A DNA stretch of 8,463 nucleotides. Origin: an uncultured Clostridia bacterium. GTDB taxonomy: Bacteria > Bacillota > Clostridia > Lachnospirales > Anaerotignaceae. Positions 1-4,952 of this stretch are shown here, piece after piece. Within the stretch, counting starts at the first letter, position 1, and each line of letters begins with the position of its first letter. The position numbers and the translations under genes were made by a program. The stretch is from the NCBI GenBank assembly GCA_947036475.1, contig CAMQRG010000080.1, positions 1 through 8,463 of the forward strand. Reading direction: 5' to 3'. The notes beneath the pieces were generated by a model. The model had not been told where the DNA came from and searched no databases. It saw nothing but the letters and a program-made list of their open reading frames with translations.

Positions 1-39
1 GTAGCGTCTCGTGGGCTCGGAGATGTGTATAAGAGACAG
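1..39 (+). other. Residual Nextera (Tn5) sequencing adapter at contig end
   Basis: Bases 6-20 read GTCTCGTGGGCTCGG and bases 21-39 read AGATGTGTATAAGAGACAG. Together they are the Illumina Nextera read-2 transposase adapter, ending in the 19-bp Tn5 mosaic end. Bases 1-5 (gtagc) sit where the i7 index would be, so they are probably the index tail. The genomic sequence therefore starts at about base 40. This is a library artefact left at a contig end, not a natural Tn5 insertion: no IS50 or transposase sequence adjoins it and the index-side primer sequence is present. Confidence 0.97.
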
Positions 40-103
40 GTTTTGGGCACTTTTGCGACAAAAGTGCCTCCCCGAAGGGATAATTGTGTCTCGCAAAAAC
101 CAT
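40..103 (+). repeat. Structured dispersed repeat, short copy A
   Basis: This copy shares its left 11 bases (gttttgggcac) and a right block of about 45 bases with the copy at 192-300. The right block contains cctccccgaagggataattg followed by tgtctcgcaaaa and ccatc. It carries a perfect 10-bp hairpin, GGCACTTTTG (46-55) pairing with CAAAAGTGCC (59-68) across a three-base loop. The left edge abuts the sequencing adapter, so the true boundary may lie further left. It contains no credible reading frame. It is probably a non-coding dispersed repeat and may explain why assembly stopped here. I cannot assign a family. Confidence 0.75.
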
Positions 104-191
104 CCTTGAAAATCCCATCTAAAAAATCCAACAAACCTCATTATGTAAATCATTGAAACGCTGGGGAATCATCTCGAAACGGTTCCCCCAC

Positions 192-300
192 GTTTTGGGC
201 ACTATAATAGCGGCAGAGCCGCTGTTGCAGTCGGCAAAGCCGACCACACTTGCGCCAAAAGTGCCTCCCCGAAGGGATAATTGTGTCTCGCAAAACCATC
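192..300 (+). repeat. Structured dispersed repeat, long copy B with hairpin insert
   Basis: Same repeat as 40-103, with about 45 extra bases inserted where copy A has only its hairpin loop. The insert itself folds into two small perfect hairpins: AGCGGC-aga-GCCGCT (209-223) and GTCGGC-aaa-GCCGAC (230-244). The flanking stem is kept in shortened form, with GGCACT (198-203) able to pair with AGTGCC (260-265). The result would be a branched, cloverleaf-like fold. The two ends carry weak inverted similarity (gttttg at the left, caaaac at the right). Small reading frames on both strands here look spurious because they run through the repeat, lack a ribosome binding site and resemble no family I know. 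Confidence 0.75.
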
Positions 301-347
301 TCTTAAATATTCTCCCCATTAACATAATCATGCCTTTTGGCAGAAAA

Positions 348-400
348 TAAAAAAACGCCCCGCCGCTGCCCTTTCAGACAGCGGCCGGAGCGGCCCCTTT
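348..400 (-). terminator. Rho-independent terminator of the mazG-hup operon
   Basis: Read on the minus strand just past the hup stop codon, this is a GC-rich hairpin followed by a run of T. On plus-strand coordinates, CCGCTG (363-368) pairs with CAGCGG (379-384), CCG (360-362) with CGG (386-388), and CGC (356-358) with GCG (390-392). There is one bulge and one C-A mismatch, and the loop is ten bases. The A-tract at 349-355 becomes the T-tract of the minus-strand transcript. The position, 8-16 bases after the hup stop, supports the call. Confidence 0.88.
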
Positions 401-407
401 TACAATT

Positions 408-683
408 TTATTTATTGATAGCGTCTTTCAGTTTCTTGCCGGCTTTGAAGCGGGGAGCTTTAGAAGCAGGAATCGGCATAGCCGCGCCCGTCTGAGGGTT
501 TCTGCCCTCTCTTGCCGCACGCTCGGAAACATCGAATGTCCCAAAGCCTACCAGCTGCACCTTGCCGTTGTTCATCAGTTCTTCTGTAACTACATCTTCA
601 AAAGCCGTCAGGGCTTTTTCTGCATCTTTTTTGCTCAGTTCAGCTTTTTCGGCGATTGCCGCTACTAAGTCAGATTTGTTCAT
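408..683 (-). CDS. hup: HU-family DNA-binding protein
   Basis: A 91-residue nucleoid-associated protein that binds and bends DNA as a dimer with little sequence specificity. The length is the usual one for bacterial HU. The N-terminal helical part (MNKSDLVAAIAEKAELSKKD) is followed by the family signature at about residues 46-66, GFGTFDVSERAAREGRNPQTG, shown here in two parts: GFGTFDVSERAAREG then RNPQTG. A lysine-rich C-terminus follows (about 79-91). IHF subunits share the fold, but a single gene of this composition in a Firmicute indicates HU. The start is set by the site AAGGAGG (complement of 693-699), nine bases from ATG. It lies 33 bases downstream of mazG on the same strand and is followed at once by a terminator, so it is probably the last gene of a mazG-hup transcript. 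The mazG-hup order is common in Firmicutes. Confidence 0.96.
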   Translation of the reverse strand: MNKSDLVAAIAEKAELSKKDAEKALTAFEDVVTEELMNNGKVQLVGFGTFDVSERAAREGRNPQTGAAMPIPASKAPRFKAGKKLKDAINK

Positions 684-716
684 TTTTGTTTTCCTCCTTT
701 AATGAATTATGATGCT

Positions 717-1511
717 TCACTGTTTCGGACGCAGCTCATGTTTTGCCTTGTCCCAGAGCAAATCCATTTCTTCCAGAGTCATTTGGGAAAGCTGCTTTCC
801 CTCCGAAAGGGCTGAATTCTCAACATACTCAAATCTATTTATAAACTTTTTGATGGCTTTTGTCAAGGCAAACTCAGGATTTATTTTCAAAAAACGGGAG
901 ATATTTACCAGAGCAAAGAGCAAATCGCCAAATTCTTCCTCCTCCGTACCGTCCCGCAGACGGACAGCCTCCTCCAGCTCCCGGCATTCCTCAAAAACCT
1001 TTTCCATCGCGCCGCCGCTTTCATAGAAATCAAACCCCACATCTGCCGCCTTTTTCTGCACTTTTTTTGCACGCAGAAGGGCAGGAAGCGCATCAGGCAC
1101 ACCGCGCATGGCTTCCGTCTGGCTGGAAAGGTGCTTTTCCTTCTTCTTGAGTGCCTCCCAGTTGACAAGAACCTCCTCCGGCGTTTCGGCGGTAACGCCT
1201 GTACTGAATACATGCGGGTGGCGGTAAATCATTTTTTCGCATACGCCCCTCAGCACATCGTCGAGCGTGTAGCCGCCTTTTTCGGCTTCAATCTGCGCAT
1301 GAAACACCACTTGCAGGAGAACGTCGCCCGTTTCTTCGCAGAGGTTCTCCATGTCGCCCTTGTCGATTGCGTCAGCCGCCTCATATGCCTCTTCAAGCAT
1401 GGCTTCGCGCAGGGTTTCATGCGTCTGCTCCCTGTCCCATGGGCAGCCGCCCTCCGCCCGCAGTGTCCTTATGATTTCCGCCAGATCTTCCAACGTATAT
1501 TTTTCTTTCAT
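717..1511 (-). CDS. mazG: Nucleoside triphosphate pyrophosphohydrolase MazG
   Basis: A 264-residue protein, matching the roughly 263 residues of Escherichia coli MazG. It hydrolyses (d)NTPs to NMP and pyrophosphate in the cytoplasm, removing aberrant nucleotides, and in E. coli it moderates the stringent response. Two tandem MazG domains are visible. The first carries GGCPWDREQTHETLR and the metal-binding helix EEAYEAADAI, then EETGDVLLQVVFHA. The second carries EECRELEEAV and EEEFGDLLFALVNISR. These EExxE/ExxD patterns are the Mg-binding residues of the all-alpha NTP pyrophosphatase fold. The chosen ATG at 1511 has AAAGGAG (complement of 1520-1526) eight bases upstream. A longer in-frame extension to 1679 has no ribosome site and no family similarity, so it was rejected. 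It is probably co-transcribed with hup. Confidence 0.96.
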   Translation of the reverse strand: MKEKYTLEDLAEIIRTLRAEGGCPWDREQTHETLREAMLEEAYEAADAIDKGDMENLCEETGDVLLQVVFHAQIEAEKGGYTLDDVLRGVCEKMIYRHPHVFSTGVTAETPEEVLVNWEALKKKEKHLSSQTEAMRGVPDALPALLRAKKVQKKAADVGFDFYESGGAMEKVFEECRELEEAVRLRDGTEEEEFGDLLFALVNISRFLKINPEFALTKAIKKFINRFEYVENSALSEGKQLSQMTLEEMDLLWDKAKHELRPKQ

Positions 1512-1608
1512 GCAACTGTCTCCTTTTATACTGATGTGAAACACCCCAACCATGCGCGGGACAGAAAACGTCCTGCTTCTTGTTTGATTTCGATAAACAT
1601 TTTGTAAT

Positions 1609-1633
1609 ACGCCGCCGGAAAAACGGCGTTTTT
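1609..1633 (+). terminator. Terminator-like hairpin with no upstream plus-strand gene
   Basis: ACGCCG (1609-1614) pairs with CGGCGT (1624-1629) across a nine-base loop, and the plus strand continues with a run of T to 1633. The form is that of an intrinsic terminator reading rightwards, yet the only gene to its left, mazG, is on the other strand. It may stop antisense or stray transcription before the nfnAB promoter, or end a small RNA. Equally it may be a chance hairpin. Confidence 0.35.
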
Positions 1634-1637
1634 CACC

Positions 1638-1675
1638 TTGTTCCCTGTAACGCTTTTGTGTTATGATGGAACACA
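1638..1675 (+). promoter_or_regulatory. Predicted nfnAB promoter with overlapping operator-like palindrome
   Basis: A sigma-A-type promoter is suggested by TTGTTC (1638-1643), an 18-base spacer and TATGAT (1662-1667). The -10 is preceded by TG at 1659-1660, giving an extended -10 of the form TGnTATGAT. Overlapping it is an inverted repeat TGTGTT-N7-AACACA (1657-1662 with 1670-1675), placed where a bound repressor would block RNA polymerase. The spacing does not match the usual clostridial Rex site (TTGTTAA-N4-TTAACAA) or an FNR/CRP site, so no regulator is named. The transcript would start near 1674 and lead into nfnA. Confidence 0.5.
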
Positions 1676-1819
1676 GCAAGGGAAAGAATAAAGACCCGAA
1701 AGCCTTGGGGACAGCGTCCCTCCGGCCTTTCCCAAAACTATATTATCAGAAAAGCAGACGGAAAAAAAGCCTTTTTCCGCCGCGATTCCAGCTTTTCATA
1801 TGAGAAAGGAAGAACAGCT

Positions 1820-2671
1820 ATGTTTCGTATCGTGAACAAAAAAGAACTCAACAGCACGGTTACGCTCCTGGAGATTGAAGCACCTTTTGTGGCACGCAAG
1901 GCACAGGCAGGGCAGTTTATCATTTTCCGCGTGGACGAGATGAGCGAGCGCGTCCCCCTGACTATCGCGGATTACGACAGGGAGAAAGGGACTGTGACCA
2001 TTATTTTCCAGAAAGTCGGCCTTTCTACAAAGCTGCTGGGTGCGAAGGAAATTGGCGACAGTATACAGGATTTTGTCGGCCCTCTGGGTGTGGCTACAGA
2101 ATACGAAGGAATGAAAAAAGTCGCGGTTGTCGGCGGCGGCGTTGGCTGTGCCATTGCATACCCACAGGCAAAAGCGCTGCATGCTCTGGGCGTTGAAGTA
2201 GACGTTATCGCAGGGTTCCGCAGCAAAGACATTGTAATTCTGGAGGACGAAATGAAAGCCGTTTCCAGCAATTTCTATCTGATGACGGACGACGGTACGC
2301 AGGGCGAAAAAGGCTTTGTAACGGATAAGCTGAAAGCGCTGATTGAAGGCGGCGCTGGCTATGACACAGTAATAGCCATTGGTCCAATTCCCATGATGAA
2401 ATTCGTAAGTCTGGCAACGAAGCCGTATGGAATCAAGACAATCGTCAGCCTGAACCCGATTATGATTGACGGGACGGGCATGTGCGGCGGCTGTCGCGTG
2501 ACAGTCGGCGGGAAAATTAAGTTTGCGTGTGTGGACGGGCCCGATTTTGACGGGCATGAGGTTGATTTTGACGAGCTGATGAACCGGAATTCCGTATACA
2601 AAGCGCGCGAAGCAGAACTTGCAGAAACGCACATCTGCCGCATGGAAAAACTCGCGCAGGAATTGATATAA
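1820..2671 (+). CDS. nfnA: NADH-dependent ferredoxin:NADP+ oxidoreductase, subunit A (NfnA)
   Basis: A 283-residue flavoprotein, the small subunit of the cytoplasmic NfnAB complex that reversibly couples NADH plus reduced ferredoxin to reduction of two NADP+. Domains in order: an FAD-binding beta-barrel with the flavin motif RVPLTIAD (44-51); a nucleotide-binding domain beginning VAVVGGGVGCAIAY (101-114), presumed to bind NAD(H); and a C-terminal [2Fe-2S] segment with D217, C222, C225 and C237 (DGTGMCGGCR then FACVDGPDFDGHEVDF). In solved NfnA structures this cluster has, as I recall, three Cys and one Asp ligand, which fits the residues seen. PyrK of dihydroorotate dehydrogenase shares the fold, but the nfnB gene downstream decides the call. 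Homologues are also annotated sulfide dehydrogenase or ferredoxin-NADP reductase subunit alpha. AAAGGA at 1805-1810 supports the start. Confidence 0.94.
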   Translation: MFRIVNKKELNSTVTLLEIEAPFVARKAQAGQFIIFRVDEMSERVPLTIADYDREKGTVTIIFQKVGLSTKLLGAKEIGDSIQDFVGPLGVATEYEGMKKVAVVGGGVGCAIAYPQAKALHALGVEVDVIAGFRSKDIVILEDEMKAVSSNFYLMTDDGTQGEKGFVTDKLKALIEGGAGYDTVIAIGPIPMMKFVSLATKPYGIKTIVSLNPIMIDGTGMCGGCRVTVGGKIKFACVDGPDFDGHEVDFDELMNRNSVYKAREAELAETHICRMEKLAQELI

Positions 2672-2678
2672 AAAGAAA

Positions 2679-2946
2679 AAGACCTTGGAGGCTCTGTCTC
2701 CAAACCTCCGCAGAGGCCACTGTCTCCGCTCCGCTTCGGTCGGCGCAAAACGAAGCTCCCCCGGAGCTTCTGCGCCCCTTGACCCGCTTGTCGCAAAAGA
2801 TTCAGGTGAGCGATTCTGCCGCATGGATATGCGGCGGCGATAAAGTTTGGGGTCAAGCCCTTTGAAAAGGGCTTGCAGGGTTCGGGACAGCGTCCCGAGG
2901 TCTTCCGCTCTTGCAGGGGTATTGGGGGCAGCGCCCCCGAGGTCTT
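2679..2946 (+). repeat. Modular hairpin repeat R1 between nfnA and nfnB
   Basis: This element fills nearly the whole nfnA-nfnB gap. Its ends are inverted copies of each other: AAGACCTtGGAGgctctg at the left and ...cagcgCCCCCGAGGTCTT at the right. Inside are a hairpin GAAGCTCC-ccc-GGAGCTTC (2752-2770) within GGCGC/GCGCC; an enclosing stem CTTGACCC (2778-2785) with GGGTCAAG (2850-2857); a hairpin GCCGCAT-ggat-ATGCGGC (2818-2835); AAGCCCTTT/AAAGGGCTT (2855-2874); and two tandem end modules, GGGAC-agc-GTCCC (2872-2904 overall) and GGGGC-agc-GCCCC (2910-2946 overall). It matches R2 at 6084-6282 module by module. It has no plausible coding capacity. It is probably a non-autonomous inserted repeat and may also act as an RNA stabiliser or attenuator within the operon. 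Confidence 0.85.
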
Positions 2947-2970
2947 ACATATTTTTAGGGAGGTAACGAA

Positions 2971-4359
2971 ATGGCAAATATGAGTCTGGAAAAGATTAAG
3001 ATGCCGGAGCAGAAGCCCGACGTCAGGAATAAAAACTTTGAGGAAGTCGCGCTGGGCTATACGGCGGAAATGGCAGTGGAAGAAGCGCAGAGATGCCTGA
3101 ACTGCAAACATAAACCCTGTGTCAGCGGCTGCCCTGTTAACGTGCGCATTCCCGAATTTATCGCCGAGGTGGCAAAGAGCGATTTTATGGCGGCATACCG
3201 CGTGATTACATCTACAAACGCCCTGCCCGCTGTCTGCGGCCGCGTCTGCCCGCAGGAGAGCCAGTGTGAATCAAAATGCGTACGCGGCATGAAAGGCGAG
3301 GCTGTTGCAATCGGCCGTCTGGAGCGTTTCGTGGCGGACTGGTATATGGCAAACTGCGATGAAATGCCTGAAAAGCCTGAATCTAACGGCAAAAAAGTTG
3401 CCGTAGTCGGCTCTGGTCCTTCTTCCCTTGCCTGTGCCGGAGATCTGGCAAAAGCGGGTTATGAAGTCACAATTTTTGAAGCCTTCCATAAGGCCGGCGG
3501 TGTGCTGGTTTACGGCATACCGGAGTTTCGTCTGCCGAAGGCAATCGTCCAGAAGGAGATTGACAAGCTGTCCGCGCTGGGCGTGAACATCATGACAAAT
3601 ATGGTTATCGGCAAAGTGCTTTCCGTAGACGAAATCATTGAAGATATGGGCTTTGACGCGGTGTTTATCGGCACAGGCGCAGGTCTGCCCTCCTTCATGA
3701 ATATCCCTGGCGAAGCACTGGTAGGCGTGTATTCCGCGAACGAGTATCTGACGCGCATCAACCTGATGAAAGCGTACCTGTCCGAATATGATACACCTAT
3801 CCGCAAGAGCAAAGCGGTTGCCGTTGTGGGCGGCGGCAACGTGGCAATGGACGCTGCAAGGTGCGCAAAACGCCTTGGGGCAGAAAAAGTATATATCGTG
3901 TACCGTCGTTCCGAAAAGGAAATGCCTGCACGTCTGGAGGAAATCCACCACGCAAAGGAAGAAGGCATTGAGTTCCACCTGCTGCGCAACCCTGTGCGTA
4001 TTCTGGACGATGGAAACGGTCAGGCATGCGGTATTGAGTGCCTGAAAATGGAACTGGGCGAGCCGGACGCAAGCGGCAGAAGAAGCCCTGTGCCCGTAGA
4101 AGGCTCTAACTATGTAATTGACGTGGATACGGTAGTTATGTCCATCGGCACATCTCCGAACCCGCTCATCCGCAGCACAACAAAAGGCTTGGAAACAAAC
4201 CGTAAAGGCTGTCTGGTAGTGAACGAGGAAACGAACCAGACCACACGCGAAGGCGTTTACGCGGGCGGCGATGCTGTGACGGGTGCGGCGACGGTTATTC
4301 TTGCCATGGGTGCAGGCAAAAAAGCCGCGGAAGCTATCGACAAGTATTTGAAAAAATGA
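2971..4359 (+). CDS. nfnB: NADH-dependent ferredoxin:NADP+ oxidoreductase, subunit B (NfnB)
   Basis: A 462-residue subunit, the usual NfnB length, homologous to the small subunit of NADPH-dependent glutamate synthase. It holds the bifurcating FAD, two [4Fe-4S] clusters and the NADP(H) site of the Nfn complex. The N-terminal domain has cysteines C42, C45, C50 and C54 (CLNCKHKPCVSGCPV) and C89, C93, C99 and C103 (CGRVCPQESQCESKC). A Rossmann FAD motif follows (VAVVGSGPSSLACAG, 143-157), then GIPEFRLPK (182-190), a second nucleotide site VVGGGNVAMDAARCAKRLGA (285-304) with YRRS (311-314), and the closing flavin motif YAGGDAVTGAATVILAMGAG (430-449). No glutamate synthase large subunit is nearby, and nfnA immediately upstream supports Nfn. 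AGGGAGGT (2957-2964) sets the start. It is co-directional with nfnA but separated by 299 bases containing repeat R1. Confidence 0.95.
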   Translation: MANMSLEKIKMPEQKPDVRNKNFEEVALGYTAEMAVEEAQRCLNCKHKPCVSGCPVNVRIPEFIAEVAKSDFMAAYRVITSTNALPAVCGRVCPQESQCESKCVRGMKGEAVAIGRLERFVADWYMANCDEMPEKPESNGKKVAVVGSGPSSLACAGDLAKAGYEVTIFEAFHKAGGVLVYGIPEFRLPKAIVQKEIDKLSALGVNIMTNMVIGKVLSVDEIIEDMGFDAVFIGTGAGLPSFMNIPGEALVGVYSANEYLTRINLMKAYLSEYDTPIRKSKAVAVVGGGNVAMDAARCAKRLGAEKVYIVYRRSEKEMPARLEEIHHAKEEGIEFHLLRNPVRILDDGNGQACGIECLKMELGEPDASGRRSPVPVEGSNYVIDVDTVVMSIGTSPNPLIRSTTKGLETNRKGCLVVNEETNQTTREGVYAGGDAVTGAATVILAMGAGKKAAEAIDKYLKK

Positions 4360-4365
4360 TAAAAA

Positions 4366-4449
4366 CCGCGGGGCTCTGCCCCATACTCCGCAAGGGGTGT
4401 TACCCCTTGACCCGTTTTGCCGTACAGTCCCTGTACGGCAGGGGCTAAG
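4366..4449 (+). repeat. Shortened modular repeat R3 downstream of nfnB
   Basis: A truncated relative of R1 and R2. It begins with GGGG-ctctg-CCCC (4370-4382), matching the R2 left end almost exactly. Then comes CAAGGGG-tgtta-CCCCTTG (4391-4409), in which the large internal hairpin arm of R1/R2 is missing but the flanking stem and the following GACCC remain. Next is a perfect 9-bp hairpin GCCGTACAG-tcc-CTGTACGGC (4419-4439), in the position of the second hairpin of R1/R2. It breaks off at GGGGCTAAG, which resembles the GGGGTCAAG of R1/R2, and the right half is absent. It lies between the nfnB stop and the nfn terminator, in the same orientation as R1. Confidence 0.78.
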
Positions 4450-4470
4450 AATTTATTTTAAAAGATAATG

Positions 4471-4507
4471 AAAACGGCAGAAGTCGGACAGGCTTTTGCC
4501 GTTTTTT
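4471..4507 (+). terminator. Rho-independent terminator of nfnAB
   Basis: A strong intrinsic terminator. AAAACGGCA (4471-4479) pairs with TGCCGTTTT (4497-4505), extended inward by GAAG (4480-4483) with CTTT (4493-4496, one G-T pair) to about 13 bp. A run of six T (4502-4507) overlaps the 3' arm. It lies 111 bases after the nfnB stop and ends the nfnAB transcript. It also shows that reading frames starting inside it, such as one from TTG at 4496, are not the true start of the following gene. Confidence 0.9.
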
Positions 4508-4518
4508 ACGGCCAGATG

Positions 4519-4547
4519 TTGCAAAGGTGCGCAGGAGTGTGTAAACT
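4519..4547 (+). promoter_or_regulatory. Predicted promoter of the barstar-family gene
   Basis: TTGCAA (4519-4524), a 17-base spacer and TAAACT (4542-4547) form a sigma-A-like promoter just after the nfnAB terminator. Transcription would start near 4554, leaving a short leader before the gene at 4577. The match is 4 of 6 in each hexamer with ideal spacing. No experiment is available, but an independent promoter is expected because the terminator isolates this gene from nfnAB. Confidence 0.45.
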
Positions 4548-4576
4548 GGAAGGAAATAACGGGAGGTATGGAGAAC

Positions 4577-4876
4577 ATGAAGGAAACGGTTTTGGACATT
4601 ACGGGTTGCGAAAGACTGTTGGAACTGCATGAGCGGATACGGCAGGCGTTTGATTTTCCGACACATTACGGGGCAAATCTGGACGCGCTCTGGGATATGG
4701 GACGGGACTACATCGGGTCAGCGGACGGAGAGATAGAACGGGTAGTTATAAAAGGCGCGGACACACTTCCACCGGAACTGCGTGCCTGCTTTATGGAGAA
4801 AGTCATGCGCGTTCTGCGGGACTTAGAGCGAGAAAAAGGAAATATTCATTTTGAGGTAGAAAACAAAGCAGAATAA
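4577..4876 (+). CDS. Barstar-family protein (ribonuclease inhibitor fold)
   Basis: A 99-residue protein of the barstar family; Bacillus amyloliquefaciens barstar, about 90 residues, blocks the secreted ribonuclease barnase inside the cell. The diagnostic segment is FPTHYGANLDALWD (27-40). In it D36 and D40 correspond to D35 and D39 of barstar, which contact barnase, and Y31 lies in the equivalent loop. The C-terminal half (IERVVIKGADTLPPE, then RVLRDLEREKGNIHFEVE) fits the remaining beta-alpha elements. The site GGGAGG (4561-4566) is ten bases from this ATG but only one base from an ATG at 4568, so I prefer 4577; starting at 4568 would add MEN. No barnase-like gene is in the window, so its target is unknown and an inhibitor role is inferred from family only. 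It is convergent with the aminopeptidase. Confidence 0.87.
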   Translation: MKETVLDITGCERLLELHERIRQAFDFPTHYGANLDALWDMGRDYIGSADGEIERVVIKGADTLPPELRACFMEKVMRVLRDLEREKGNIHFEVENKAE

Positions 4877-4898
4877 GACCGCAGAGTTTTGCCCGCCG

Positions 4899-4924
4899 CC
4901 CGCTTTCTTTACAGAGAAAGCGGG
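4899..4924. terminator. Hairpin between convergent genes, possible bidirectional terminator
   Basis: CCCGCTTTCT (4899-4908) pairs perfectly with AGAAAGCGGG (4915-4924) across a six-base loop. It lies in the 76-base gap between the barstar-family gene and the aminopeptidase, where a shared terminator is expected. Neither side has an immediate T-run (the nearest is 4950-4954), so it is weaker than the other terminators here and may only stabilise 3' ends. Confidence 0.4.
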
Positions 4925-4952
4925 ACAGCAGGAGATAAATCTTATAGGCTTT

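Larger units (their letters stand above)
1512..1819. promoter_or_regulatory. Divergent intergenic spacer between mazG and nfnA
   Basis: This 308-base stretch separates divergent genes and contains no gene I can support. It holds a plus-strand promoter (1638-1667) with an overlapping palindrome (1657-1675). It also has a hairpin GCGGGAC/GTCCTGC (1556-1562 with 1570-1576), an inverted repeat TGTTT-N9-AAACA (1581-1599), and a terminator-like hairpin followed by five T (1609-1633). The nfnA leader of about 145 bases contains GGGAC-agc-GTCCC (1708-1720) within a possible outer stem GGGAAAG/CTTTCCC (1680-1686 with 1727-1733). I could not identify a convincing minus-strand promoter for mazG here. 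Confidence 0.6.

Noticed and set aside
21..39. Natural Tn5 insertion end
   Set aside because: The mosaic end is preceded by the synthetic Nextera index-side sequence, so it is a library adapter.
153..350. Small open reading frames on both strands in 119-350
   Set aside because: They run through the repeat at 192-300, lack ribosome binding sites and show no protein family pattern.
1657..1675. Rex or FNR/CRP binding site upstream of nfnA
   Set aside because: The distance between the TGTG and CACA halves is 11 bases, not the 8 expected for those sites.
1512..1679. N-terminal extension of MazG to 1679
   Set aside because: The extra 56 residues have no family similarity, and a good ribosome site supports the ATG at 1511, which gives the usual length.
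1796..3111. Long minus-strand reading frames opposite nfnA and nfnB
   Set aside because: They are antisense shadows of well-recognised genes and carry no family motifs.
4496..4576. Start of the barstar-family gene at TTG 4496
   Set aside because: This start lies inside the nfnAB terminator hairpin. The GGGAGG site at 4561-4566 supports ATG 4577.
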